This document shows positions 37,324-45,311 of a stretch of DNA of 64,000 nt, piece by piece. The position numbers were made by a program, and so were the translations under genes. The DNA lies in contig JAEOTV010000111.1 in the NCBI GenBank assembly GCA_016839635.1, positions 1-64,000 of the forward strand. The letters run 5' to 3'. This DNA is from Promethearchaeota archaeon. GTDB lineage: Archaea > Asgardarchaeota > Lokiarchaeia > Sigynarchaeales > SOKP01. A model generated the notes under the pieces. The model did not search any database. It saw only the letters and a list, made by a program, of their open reading frames with translations, and was not told the origin of the DNA. Position 1 is the first letter of the stretch; each line of letters starts with the position of its first letter.

Positions 37324-37602
37324 ATGTCTGAAGATATTCAAGTGCCTAAATCTGGTTTTGATAAAATTCTTGATTATTTTAATAATTCTCTCAATTTAAA
37401 CCGTCCAGTTGCTATTGCTAAAATTGTAGAGGAAACGGGCTTTTCATGGAGTTTTATTAAAAAGACATTAACTAAAATAAGCAAGCAATACGATGGATTT
37501 CACTTTGAAAAATCAGGTAGCACGTGGATTGCATGGAAAGATCGTAATCATTTAATAAAAAAACTGAATGATACATGTTCTCGTTTATTAGATGAAAGTT
37601 GA
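37324..37602 (+). CDS. Small winged-helix protein
   Basis: 92 residues, probably a DNA-binding or protein-binding winged helix. The order is helix (GFDKILDYFNN), helix (PVAIAKIVEETG), recognition helix (SWSFIKKTLTKISKQ), then a two-strand wing (FHFEKSGSTWIAW) and a C-terminal helix. The family is not identified; it looks like archaeal wHTH regulators or a component of an Asgard ESCRT/transcription complex, but I cannot say which. A short inverted repeat lies 35 bases downstream. Confidence 0.7.
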   Translation: MSEDIQVPKSGFDKILDYFNNSLNLNRPVAIAKIVEETGFSWSFIKKTLTKISKQYDGFHFEKSGSTWIAWKDRNHLIKKLNDTCSRLLDES

Positions 37603-37636
37603 AGTAGAAAGATTTAATTTTGTATTATTCCGATTT

Positions 37637-37651
37637 CCTCAAATTTTGAGG
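37637..37651. repeat. Short inverted repeat
   Basis: CCTCAAATTTTGAGG has 6-base arms (CCTCAA/TTGAGG) around a 3-base centre, 35 bases past the winged-helix gene stop. It could be an RNA hairpin or a dimer-binding operator. It lacks a T run directly after it, so it is not a clear terminator. Confidence 0.4.
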
Positions 37652-37738
37652 AGAAATGAATTTTATTTATAAAATTTACGCTCTCCGATATTTTATAAAG
37701 ATCGACTCGCGTTTTTTATTTAAATACATTAAAAAAAT

Positions 37739-37915
37739 ATGAAAGTAATGAGTCTTCAATTAGATTTTCTTTCAAAATTAAGGTTATTTATCTGCCCATT
37801 TGAAAATACATGTATACTTCCGAAAAAACAGTTTCTATGCAAGATTCCAGAATGTAAAAACTGTCCTACTTATAGTGAAAAATTAAAAAAACTCAAGGAA
37901 AGAATTCTTTACTAG
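37739..37915 (+). CDS. Small 58-residue cysteine-rich protein
   Basis: Small gene read from the gap. ATG 37739 (a second ATG at 37748) opens a frame ending TAG 37915. Residues 17-44 carry five cysteines: C19 and C25 in FICPFENTCIL, then C34, C39 and C42 in FLCKIPECKNCP. A basic helix (SEKLKKLKERILY) follows. The pattern suggests a zinc-binding fold or a small iron-sulfur protein. It matches no family I can name. Codon use resembles the neighbours. Its context is between the winged-helix gene and an alkaline-phosphatase-superfamily gene. Confidence 0.6.
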   Translation: MKVMSLQLDFLSKLRLFICPFENTCILPKKQFLCKIPECKNCPTYSEKLKKLKERILY

Positions 37916-38189
37916 ATCTCAATTTGATGAAAAATGATTTTTAATGCTTATTTATTAAGTTGCATTTTTAATTTTAGTTAATTCTCAAAATATTTGATTT
38001 TAGCTAATAATGTATAGGATAACTGAAATATTTTAAAATTTTTATTAAAGGAACTAATTAGGCAATTTAGGAGTTTTTACAATACCTGAAACTGATTGAG
38101 AAAGAAATTTTTAATCGAGAAGAAAATTTTAAAGTTGTTATCTTTTATACGAACTTAGATCAATTAAGATTAAAAAGCAAAATGTATTT

Positions 38190-39449
38190 ATGAAAAATTC
38201 AAAAAATATATTATTTATTGTTGTAGACTGCTTACGGGCAGATTATATTTATGATCCTAATAAAAGTCATATTCCTAACATAAATAAGATCTTAAAAAAT
38301 GGTTTTTCATTTCTGAATACAATAGCAACTACATCTACAACAACACCTTCATTTTCTAGTTTACTTACTGGACTTTATCCTTTTGAAAGTGGAGTGAGGA
38401 GTCACTCTGGTTATGCCATAAATAGAAATGTAATCACATATCCTGAAATTTTAAAAAAGAATGGATATAATACATATGCTGAAGTAACAGGGCCTGTAAT
38501 ACAAAAAATCGGGTTAGATAAAGGTTTTGATGAATTTAATTATAGGAAGCAAAGTAAAACAATTCATACAGATTGGGGTAAATTTTTAATAAAAAAATTT
38601 GAATCTGAATATAAAAAACCATGGTTTGTTCTTTTGCATATTTGGGCGCTACATGAACCAAGAATTGTTTTAAATCAATTTAAAAATGAAAAATATGGAA
38701 AAACAAAATATGCTAGATCAATTGCAAGTATAGATAAATATTTAGGTGAACTTTTCAATGTTTTAAGAGAGGATACAATCATCATATTAACAGGAGATCA
38801 TGGAGAACAAATTTCTCGTTCAAGAATCGCAAGAAAAGCAAAAAAAATTATAGAAAACCGCATTAAAACTTTGAAAAAATATAATATTTTGAAGATTCCA
38901 TATTCTAAAATAATAAGACCCTTTCATATAGGGCATGGATATAGTATTTATGATGTGTTAGTAAAGGTTCCATTAATCATTTATAATAAAGAAATTATTC
39001 CTAATAATAATTCAACTGTGCAGATTAGACACATCGATATTTTTCCGACAATTTTAGATTTGGTAAAAATTAAGCCTACTCATCAAGTTACTGGAAAAAG
39101 TTTAACACCAATAATAGAAGGAAAAGAAGATTCGCATAGAGATGCTTATCTGGAAGCTGTAGGGATAAATATTCCTACAAAGGAAGATTGGCTAGTTGGG
39201 TTCCGTGTTGCTAATAAATATAAATATATTATGTCTCCCTTTAAGAAAAATTTTAAAGAAGAATTATATCTATTAGAAAAAGACCCTCTTGAGAAAAGAA
39301 ATGTTGCTCCAAATTATCCAGAATTAGTTGAAATGTTAAAAAAAAAAATCGAAAAGCTAAAATTTAAACAATTTGTTGGAGAAAGATTAAAAAAAGAAGA
39401 ACAAGATAAAATTATAGATAGGTTAAGGGCTCTGGGGTATGTTGATTAA
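38190..39449 (+). CDS. Alkaline-phosphatase-superfamily (sulfatase-like) hydrolase
   Basis: 419 residues with the sulfatase-like fold. The start NILFIVVDCLRADY contributes metal aspartate D13. The nucleophile position in TTTPSFSSLLTG is T51, not the Cys or Ser that becomes formylglycine in true sulfatases, and the following Arg is F55. A threonine nucleophile is found in phosphoethanolamine/phosphoglycerol transferases and phosphodiesterases, so a phosphoryl-group enzyme is more likely than a sulfatase. LTGDHGEQ and GHGYSIYD supply the C-terminal metal ligands, and RHIDIFPTILDL is a family mark. No signal peptide or membrane segment is present, so a cytoplasmic or lipid-head-group role is open. 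Confidence 0.8.
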   Translation: MKNSKNILFIVVDCLRADYIYDPNKSHIPNINKILKNGFSFLNTIATTSTTTPSFSSLLTGLYPFESGVRSHSGYAINRNVITYPEILKKNGYNTYAEVTGPVIQKIGLDKGFDEFNYRKQSKTIHTDWGKFLIKKFESEYKKPWFVLLHIWALHEPRIVLNQFKNEKYGKTKYARSIASIDKYLGELFNVLREDTIIILTGDHGEQISRSRIARKAKKIIENRIKTLKKYNILKIPYSKIIRPFHIGHGYSIYDVLVKVPLIIYNKEIIPNNNSTVQIRHIDIFPTILDLVKIKPTHQVTGKSLTPIIEGKEDSHRDAYLEAVGINIPTKEDWLVGFRVANKYKYIMSPFKKNFKEELYLLEKDPLEKRNVAPNYPELVEMLKKKIEKLKFKQFVGERLKKEEQDKIIDRLRALGYVD

Positions 39450-39696
39450 TTAATCTCAAATAATTTATCTATTCTTCTCACATTTTCATTTATATTTGAT
39501 TCTATTTCTTCAAAGTAATTAAAATCTTTTTCTATACAAATCAAAAATAAATCTCATTTTATAGATCTTGATGATTTAAAGAGTGTGAAATTTCATTCTA
39601 TATTTATTACACCTTTAAATGACATGTAAAATTCTATAAATCATTAATTAAAACAATATTCCACATAACATATCTGTTAAATTTGTGATTAAAAAC

Positions 39697-40641
39697 ATGA
39701 AAATCGAAAGATCAAGTCAAGATCTAGAAAATGAAGTAATTTATGCAGGACTTTGCATTCATTGTGGCTCTTGTAATGCATTCTGCCCACATATGGATTT
39801 TAATAAAGAAACAGGCGAAGCTTACGTGGTGGATGAATGTGCTGAGACTGTAGGTCTCTGTTATAATTCTTGTCCAAGAAATTTTTTACCTATCTCAGAA
39901 ATTGAGATGAAACTTTTCGGAAAAACACGGATTGATTTAGCTGTCGGAGTTTACAATGATATAATTCAAGTTAAATCAAAAAATAAAGATGATATATTAT
40001 ATAATCTTGTTGTTGCAGGTTTTGAAGCAGGGATTGTAAAACATATGGTCCTAAGTGAAGTTAAAAGTAAAAAACCTCCTGTAGCATTTCCTGTTGTAGT
40101 GGATAATGCAAAAGATGCAAAAAAATTTATACCCAAAGGTACAATGGACAACGCAGGACCCTTAATTACTGGAATTGGGAAAGCCTATAAAGACTATAAA
40201 CGAGATATTGGCATTATAGCTAATCCTTGTCATCTTCAAGGTCTCGCAAAAATTCTAACGTCAGACTTTAATACAGGAGCAGAACGTACATCATTAAGAA
40301 TAGCCTACGCATGCTCTTCAGGAGGAATGACTGGCTGCAAGTACTGTACTGACTTTTCAGGAGAATTTTCTGATATTTCATATTCCCCATGGGGGGCTCC
40401 AAAAGGTTCAGGTGAAGCTTTTCTTATAATTAGAACTGATGTGGGGCAAAAATTAGTTGATAATGCGGTGAAAAATAAATTAATTGAAATAACTGACCCA
40501 AATCCTGATTTATCCGAGATGAAGAAGTTTCTAAATAAAAAACGTAAGAAAAATTTCTTAACTCTTTTAAGTAAGGATTTAATACAAGCTAAATATCTGA
40601 ATCTTAATGTTGATGAATTAAAGGATATTTTAGAAGAATAA
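39697..40641 (+). CDS. FrhB/FpoF-like coenzyme F420-dependent oxidoreductase
   Basis: Member of the F420-reducing hydrogenase beta-subunit (FrhB) family, which binds FAD and F420 and passes electrons to iron-sulfur centres. In the longer frame numbered from 39685, C24/C27/C30/C34 (CIHCGSCNAFC) form a 4Fe-4S site, followed by C52, C59 and C63. A conserved GAPKGSGEA-like segment (about 235) lies in the flavin region, and YACSSGGMTGCKYCTDF holds more cysteines. About 314 residues is usual. No hydrogenase large or small subunit lies nearby, so the electron partner is unknown. It fits the use of F420 implied by Mtd. GTG 39685 is an alternative start. Confidence 0.85.
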   Translation: MKIERSSQDLENEVIYAGLCIHCGSCNAFCPHMDFNKETGEAYVVDECAETVGLCYNSCPRNFLPISEIEMKLFGKTRIDLAVGVYNDIIQVKSKNKDDILYNLVVAGFEAGIVKHMVLSEVKSKKPPVAFPVVVDNAKDAKKFIPKGTMDNAGPLITGIGKAYKDYKRDIGIIANPCHLQGLAKILTSDFNTGAERTSLRIAYACSSGGMTGCKYCTDFSGEFSDISYSPWGAPKGSGEAFLIIRTDVGQKLVDNAVKNKLIEITDPNPDLSEMKKFLNKKRKKNFLTLLSKDLIQAKYLNLNVDELKDILEE

Positions 40642-40820
40642 AAATTTCTTTTTAATTTTTTATTATTATTTTAACTAATAATATCGGATTTTTTATAATA
40701 TGATAGTTTATTATCTACTTAGGTATAAAATCCGTTCAATCTATTATTTATAGAAAGAAAAATTATTTACGTTTAAAATTTATTATAATAATATTAATTT
40801 TTCAATTCAAGTTAAACAGA

Positions 40821-41354
40821 ATGTCAAATCGAAAACTTCTCTTCAAAGTCGTTGTAGTGGGAGACGGTGGGGTAGGCAAGAGTACAATGGTACAGAGGTT
40901 AAGTACTGGAGAATTTATCCCACAGAAAATTACAATTGGGACAGATCTCGCCATCCATCGGATTAAAATCGATAAAAAAACCTCCACTAACCTTCAAATC
41001 TGGGATTTCGCAGGGGAACGACGATTCAGAATTTTTTTACCTAACTACTCTAGAGGAGCGACAGGTTGCTTGCTATGTTATGATATTACACGTCGTAGTA
41101 GTTTTGATAATTTAGAGGAATGGTATCAAATCGTTAATAATAATGCCGATAATCCTGTATTCATTTTAGTAGGGGAAAAGGCTGATTTAGCAGATATTAG
41201 AAGAAGTGTTGAACTTGACCAAGCTGAAGAATTTAAAGAAAATCACAAGATTGATTATTTTTTTGAGACTTCTTCAAAAAGTGGAGAAAACAACAAAAAA
41301 ATTTTTGAAACACTAACTCGGTCAATTTTGAAAAAAAAGGGACATTTAGAATAA
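40821..41354 (+). CDS. Ras/Rab-like small GTPase with altered motifs
   Basis: 177-residue small GTPase of the Ras superfamily with the closest resemblance to Rab-type proteins. G1 is GDGGVGKS (14-21), switch I has T38/T41 (ITIGTD), G3 is WDFAGERRF (61-69), G4 is GEKADL (118-123) and G5 is TSSKSG (150-155). Two positions depart from consensus: the catalytic Gln is E66, and the G4 Asn (NKxD) is E119. These suggest slow hydrolysis and perhaps changed base recognition. No C-terminal cysteines for prenylation are present, as in other archaeal small GTPases. Function unknown; in Asgard archaea this family is numerous. Confidence 0.9.
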   Translation: MSNRKLLFKVVVVGDGGVGKSTMVQRLSTGEFIPQKITIGTDLAIHRIKIDKKTSTNLQIWDFAGERRFRIFLPNYSRGATGCLLCYDITRRSSFDNLEEWYQIVNNNADNPVFILVGEKADLADIRRSVELDQAEEFKENHKIDYFFETSSKSGENNKKIFETLTRSILKKKGHLE

Positions 41355-41396
41355 AAATATCTAAGTACTATTCTTAATTAATTAAACGATCTTATT

Positions 41397-42269
41397 TTAT
41401 TCACTTTTTAATTGTTCTTTTATTTTACTATTCAATGCTTTAAGGTTTTCAATTATTTTAATTTGAATATTTCTAGGTAAGGGCTCAAGAATTTTATCTA
41501 ATTTCTCATTACTAATTTTATTGATAATTCTATAGTTCTTAATAAGAAAAATAATAGCTAAAGTTGGTGATATTAAAAGAAAACCAAAGAAAGAATAGGG
41601 TATTGTTATAATTTGAGAACCTGGAAGGAATAATGGTACTCCAATATTATTATAGTTTACGAAAAAAAGAGTTATTAAGTTTAGCATGTTTAAAATAGTA
41701 AAAACAAAGAATGTAATATAAGTATTAATCCTGAAATTATGTAATGTAAGATCTGAAATTATATTTTTTACATCTTTAGAAAAGGGTACATTTGATGTCC
41801 TTTCAGGCATATCTATTAGTACTTCTGTTTTTGTATATTTCCATGAATCAATAAATATCCAAAAGAAACCAAATGTATATAAAAATATAAGAAATCCTAA
41901 AAAAAAGGAGAAATAAATATGAACTATGTGAGAATTATATAATGATTCTCCACCAATCCAAAAAATTAAAATCAGCTGGAAAAGTGTACAATAAAATAAC
42001 CGATTTGCATGTTTTCTTTCTAAACCCAAAGGATTATATTCAATAAGACTATTCTTAAATTCCGTTTTCTTTTTACTACTACTAAGAATTCTAAAAAATA
42101 ATGAAAAAATGAATGTAATTAAAGGAAATAGTAATAAAAATATATTCTCCCACCCATGAGCAAGGATTAAAAGGAATAGAAAAGTGAACAAAATCGAATC
42201 TCTTAAAAGACTCTCAGAGATAATATCTTTTAATGATAAATAATGGTCATTATTATTTTTTTCATTCAT
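41397..42269 (-). CDS. Multi-pass membrane protein of unknown function
   Basis: 290 residues with about six hydrophobic segments (roughly 20-62 as two, 90-150 as two, 185-207, 222-245) and a polar C-terminal 40 residues that look amphipathic and basic. No recognised motif. It converges with the Ras-like GTPase gene 43 bases away and is divergent from gcvT 100 bases away. Asn/Ile/Leu/Phe-rich codons match the neighbours. Confidence 0.75.
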   Translation of the reverse strand: MNEKNNNDHYLSLKDIISESLLRDSILFTFLFLLILAHGWENIFLLLFPLITFIFSLFFRILSSSKKKTEFKNSLIEYNPLGLERKHANRLFYCTLFQLILIFWIGGESLYNSHIVHIYFSFFLGFLIFLYTFGFFWIFIDSWKYTKTEVLIDMPERTSNVPFSKDVKNIISDLTLHNFRINTYITFFVFTILNMLNLITLFFVNYNNIGVPLFLPGSQIITIPYSFFGFLLISPTLAIIFLIKNYRIINKISNEKLDKILEPLPRNIQIKIIENLKALNSKIKEQLKSE

Positions 42270-42324
42270 TTTCTTTATTAAAATATACTTAATAAATAAA
42301 TTTTTATGATTTCCACTATTCCAC

Positions 42325-42333
42325 TATATAAAT
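42325..42333 (+). promoter_or_regulatory. TATA box for the gcv operon
   Basis: TATATAAAT lies 36-44 bases before the gcvT ATG (42369), the best promoter candidate for the four-gene glycine cleavage operon. No glycine riboswitch-like structure is visible between it and gcvT, since the leader would be only about 10-15 bases. Confidence 0.5.
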
Positions 42334-42368
42334 CAAACACATTAGTACTATAATGTTATGTAGAAATT

Positions 42369-43466
42369 ATGAACACTAAACCATCTGATAATAAAAAAAC
42401 TCCTCTTTACGAGACTCATTTAAACCATGGCGCTCGTATGGTTAGCTTTGCTGGCTGGATGATGCCTGTTCAATATGAAAGTATTATTAAAGAGCACGAA
42501 GCAGTTAGGTCTAACGCTGGTGTTTTCGATATATCACATATGGGAGAATTTCTTCTTGAAGGAAAAGATGTAATTGAATTTCTTCAGTATATAATGATAA
42601 ACGATCTTAATTTATTAGAACCATCTAAAGGTCAATATTCTTGTATGTGTTATGAAAATGGAACTGTTGTTGATGATCTTGTTTATTACGAGGAAAATCT
42701 AGAGTGTTTTAGAATGATTGTCAATGCAAGTAATATCGAAAAAGATCTAAAGTGGCTAAAAGATCATATTGGTAAAAAAGATATAAAAATCACAAACCTA
42801 TCAGAAAAAAGAACACGTGTAGCTTTTCAAGGTCCTAACGCAGATAAATTGCTTCAACCCTTAGTAGACGGAGATTTATCAAAGATCAACCGTTTCTATT
42901 TTGCGGATTGCACTATTAAAGAAAATCCTGTTTTTATAGCGAGAACTGGCTATACTGGAGAGAAAGGATTTGAAATATCGTTTGAAAACGTGTATGCAGA
43001 GAAAATATGGAATGATTTGATTGGAACTGGAGCTAAACCAGCAGGATTAGGTGCAAGAGATTCTTTGAGACTAGAAGCATGTTATTCACTTTATGGACAT
43101 GAGATAAGCGATTCTATTTCTCCTATTGAAGCAGGTCTTTTTTGGTTAGTGAAACCTAAGGAGGGAATTGATTACATTGGAAAAGAAGTTTTATTGAAAC
43201 AAAAGTCTGAGGGTACAGAAAGAGTCTTAGTAGGTCTTAATTTGATTGATAAGGGGATTATTAGAGAAAATTATATCATATTTAAGGATGACAATGAAAT
43301 TGGATTTGTTACTTCTGGGGGATATTCTCCAACGCTTAAAAAGACAATCGGTCTAGGTCTTGTGAAAAATCAATATAACAAAGTAGGTACTGAAATAGAA
43401 ATTGAAATTCGCAATAAACACTTAAGAGGAGAAATAGCAACTACACCATTTTACCGTAATGTGTAA
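42369..43466 (+). CDS. gcvT: Glycine cleavage T protein (aminomethyltransferase)
   Basis: Transfers the methylene group from aminomethyl-lipoyl H protein to tetrahydrofolate or its archaeal counterpart, releasing ammonia. The N-terminus ETHLNHGARMVSFAGWMMPVQY is the family start (10-31), and SHMGEF, FQGPNADKLLQ, RTGYTGEKGFEI and GLGARDSLRLEA are all family motifs. The usual catalytic Asp follows the latter in the D-S-L-R stretch. 365 residues is usual. It is the first gene of gcvT-H-PA-PB. In an organism with H4MPT, the pterin used is open. Confidence 0.97.
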   Translation: MNTKPSDNKKTPLYETHLNHGARMVSFAGWMMPVQYESIIKEHEAVRSNAGVFDISHMGEFLLEGKDVIEFLQYIMINDLNLLEPSKGQYSCMCYENGTVVDDLVYYEENLECFRMIVNASNIEKDLKWLKDHIGKKDIKITNLSEKRTRVAFQGPNADKLLQPLVDGDLSKINRFYFADCTIKENPVFIARTGYTGEKGFEISFENVYAEKIWNDLIGTGAKPAGLGARDSLRLEACYSLYGHEISDSISPIEAGLFWLVKPKEGIDYIGKEVLLKQKSEGTERVLVGLNLIDKGIIRENYIIFKDDNEIGFVTSGGYSPTLKKTIGLGLVKNQYNKVGTEIEIEIRNKHLRGEIATTPFYRNV

Positions 43467-43502
43467 ATTTAACAATATTTAGCAAAGAAAAAGTGAAGAT
43501 AT

Positions 43503-43898
43503 ATGGATTATGAATTTCCTAATGATTTAAAATATGCTTCAACTCATGAATGGATTAAAATTGAAGATTCAGTAGCAACAGTTGGAATTACTGATTATGC
43601 CCAACATCAATTAGGCGATATTGTTTTTGTTGAACTTCCTGAAATTGGAATGGTTTTCGAAAAAGGAAGTAATGCAGCGGAAATTGAATCAGTGAAAGCT
43701 GTTGGCGATTTACTCATGCCATTATCCGGAGAAATTATTAATATAAACGAAAATCTCGCTAATACTCCAGAGATTGTTAATTCATCTCCCTATGAAAATG
43801 GATGGATGATTAGAATTAAATTTTCTCATCCTAGCGAATTAGAGGAGCTATTGTCTACTGAAGAATATAGAGAAATAATCCAAAATGAAAAAAATTAA
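43503..43898 (+). CDS. gcvH: Glycine cleavage H protein
   Basis: Lipoyl carrier that shuttles the aminomethyl group between P and T proteins. The lipoylated lysine is K65 in IESVKAVGD. The start YASTHEWIKI and a C-terminal YENGWMIRIKFSHPSE are family marks; 131 residues is usual. It lies 36 bases after gcvT in the same operon. A lipoate ligase or synthase is not in the window. Confidence 0.97.
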   Translation: MDYEFPNDLKYASTHEWIKIEDSVATVGITDYAQHQLGDIVFVELPEIGMVFEKGSNAAEIESVKAVGDLLMPLSGEIININENLANTPEIVNSSPYENGWMIRIKFSHPSELEELLSTEEYREIIQNEKN

Positions 43899-43958
43899 AA
43901 TTTTATCCCTTATAATTATATTTAATTTTTGAATTATTTATTAATTGAGTTGTTTAAA

Positions 43959-45311
43959 TTGGATTTTGTACCTCACGATAACAAAACAATTGAAGAAATG
44001 TTAAATGTAATAGGTGTTAAATCCTTACAAGAACTATTTCAAGATGTTCCTAGTGATTTGTTTATTGGAAAACTTAATTTACCATCCGGATTATCTGAAT
44101 CAGATCTTTTATGTCAAATAAAGAAAATTTCTAAAAAAAATAAAATATATTCAAGTTCCTTTTTAGGCGCGGGGTGTTACTTTCATTATATCCCCTCCAT
44201 AGTCGATTTTGTGACCTCTCGATCAGAATTTTATACCGCTTATACACCATATCAAGCTGAAGCTAGCCAAGGTTATTTACAAGCTATTTTTGAATATCAA
44301 ACAATCATTTCTAGATTGACTCAAATGGATGTTGCTAATGCAAGTATGTATGATGGATCAACCGCTCTTGCTGAAGCAGCTATTATGTCAACTATTATTA
44401 CACATAAAAACTCTGTAGTATTACTTGAAGGAATTCATCCAGAATATGTGGAAGTTATTAGAACTTATTGTTGGGGACAAAATATTGATATCGTCTTAGC
44501 AAGTGAAGAAAATTTAATGGAACAGTTATCTAATAATATAGCTGCAGTAATATTTCAAAGTCCTAATTTTTTTGGTGATATTGAAGATGTTTCTCAAATA
44601 ATAAACAATGTTAGAGATAATTGCCCCAATTGTTTGATTATTCAAGTAATGACAGATCCCACATGTTTAGGAATAATAAAACCTCCAGGAGCAACAGATA
44701 TTGATATTTTTGTCGCAGAAGGGCAACCTTTTGGGATTACACCAACTTTTGGGGGACCTGGATTAGGAATTTTTACTGCTAAACAAAAATTTTTAAGAAA
44801 GATGCCAGGAAGATTGATTGGAAAAACAAAAGAAATAAATGGAGAAAGAGAAGGTTTTATTTTAACACTACAAGCACGTGAACAACATATTCGAAGAGAA
44901 AAAGCAAGTTCTAATATATGCACAAACCAAGCATTGTGTTCCTTAGCAGCACTAACCTATCTCCTAGCATTAGGAAGAACTGGCTTAACAGAGGTGGCAT
45001 ATCAAAATATTCAAAAAACTCATTATGTAAAACATAAACTAAGTGAAATTCAAGGATATAAAATATTGAATAAAAAACCGACATATAATGAGTTTCTAGT
45101 GAAGTGTCCTGACATAGATTCTTTAATTGCCCATTGTCGAAAACTAGAACTTTTACCTCCTTTAAAAATTTCATATTATTATCCTGAAATGAAAAACATT
45201 GCTCTAGTGTGTATAACTGAAATGAATTCAAAAAATTCGATCAAAAAATTCCTTCAAGCTGCTTATTTAGCTTCTAAGGAAAAAGTGGGTGGTGAAAATC
45301 GTGAATTCTAA
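43959..45311 (+). CDS. gcvPA: Glycine dehydrogenase subunit 1
   Basis: N-terminal half of the split P protein, which decarboxylates glycine with PLP in the alpha2beta2 enzyme. The family start DFVPHDNKTIEEML follows TTG 43959, so I prefer this over the longer TTG 43929 (adds ten residues). SSFLGAGCYFHYIPSIVDFVTSRSEFYTAYTPYQ-like text (about 77-111) is diagnostic. It also has the folded TPTFGGPGLGIFTA and ALAALTYLLALG-like segments. It overlaps gcvPB by 11-23 bases, depending on its start, implying translational coupling. Confidence 0.95.
   Translation: MDFVPHDNKTIEEMLNVIGVKSLQELFQDVPSDLFIGKLNLPSGLSESDLLCQIKKISKKNKIYSSSFLGAGCYFHYIPSIVDFVTSRSEFYTAYTPYQAEASQGYLQAIFEYQTIISRLTQMDVANASMYDGSTALAEAAIMSTIITHKNSVVLLEGIHPEYVEVIRTYCWGQNIDIVLASEENLMEQLSNNIAAVIFQSPNFFGDIEDVSQIINNVRDNCPNCLIIQVMTDPTCLGIIKPPGATDIDIFVAEGQPFGITPTFGGPGLGIFTAKQKFLRKMPGRLIGKTKEINGEREGFILTLQAREQHIRREKASSNICTNQALCSLAALTYLLALGRTGLTEVAYQNIQKTHYVKHKLSEIQGYKILNKKPTYNEFLVKCPDIDSLIAHCRKLELLPPLKISYYYPEMKNIALVCITEMNSKNSIKKFLQAAYLASKEKVGGENREF

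Noticed and set aside
38071..38193. Plus-strand reading frame (FLQYLKLIEKEIF onward) reaching the start of the sulfatase-like gene
   Set aside because: No start codon in the frame and only about 40 codons; could be a remnant but is equally explained by A+T bias.
39446..39544. Minus-strand 32-codon frame from TTG, tail to tail with the sulfatase-like gene
   Set aside because: Too short, with no domain pattern or ribosome site.
42334..42368. Glycine riboswitch before gcvT
   Set aside because: The leader between the TATA box and ATG is too short for an aptamer.
44642..45231. Minus-strand frames inside gcvPA
   Set aside because: Shadows of a clear glycine dehydrogenase gene.
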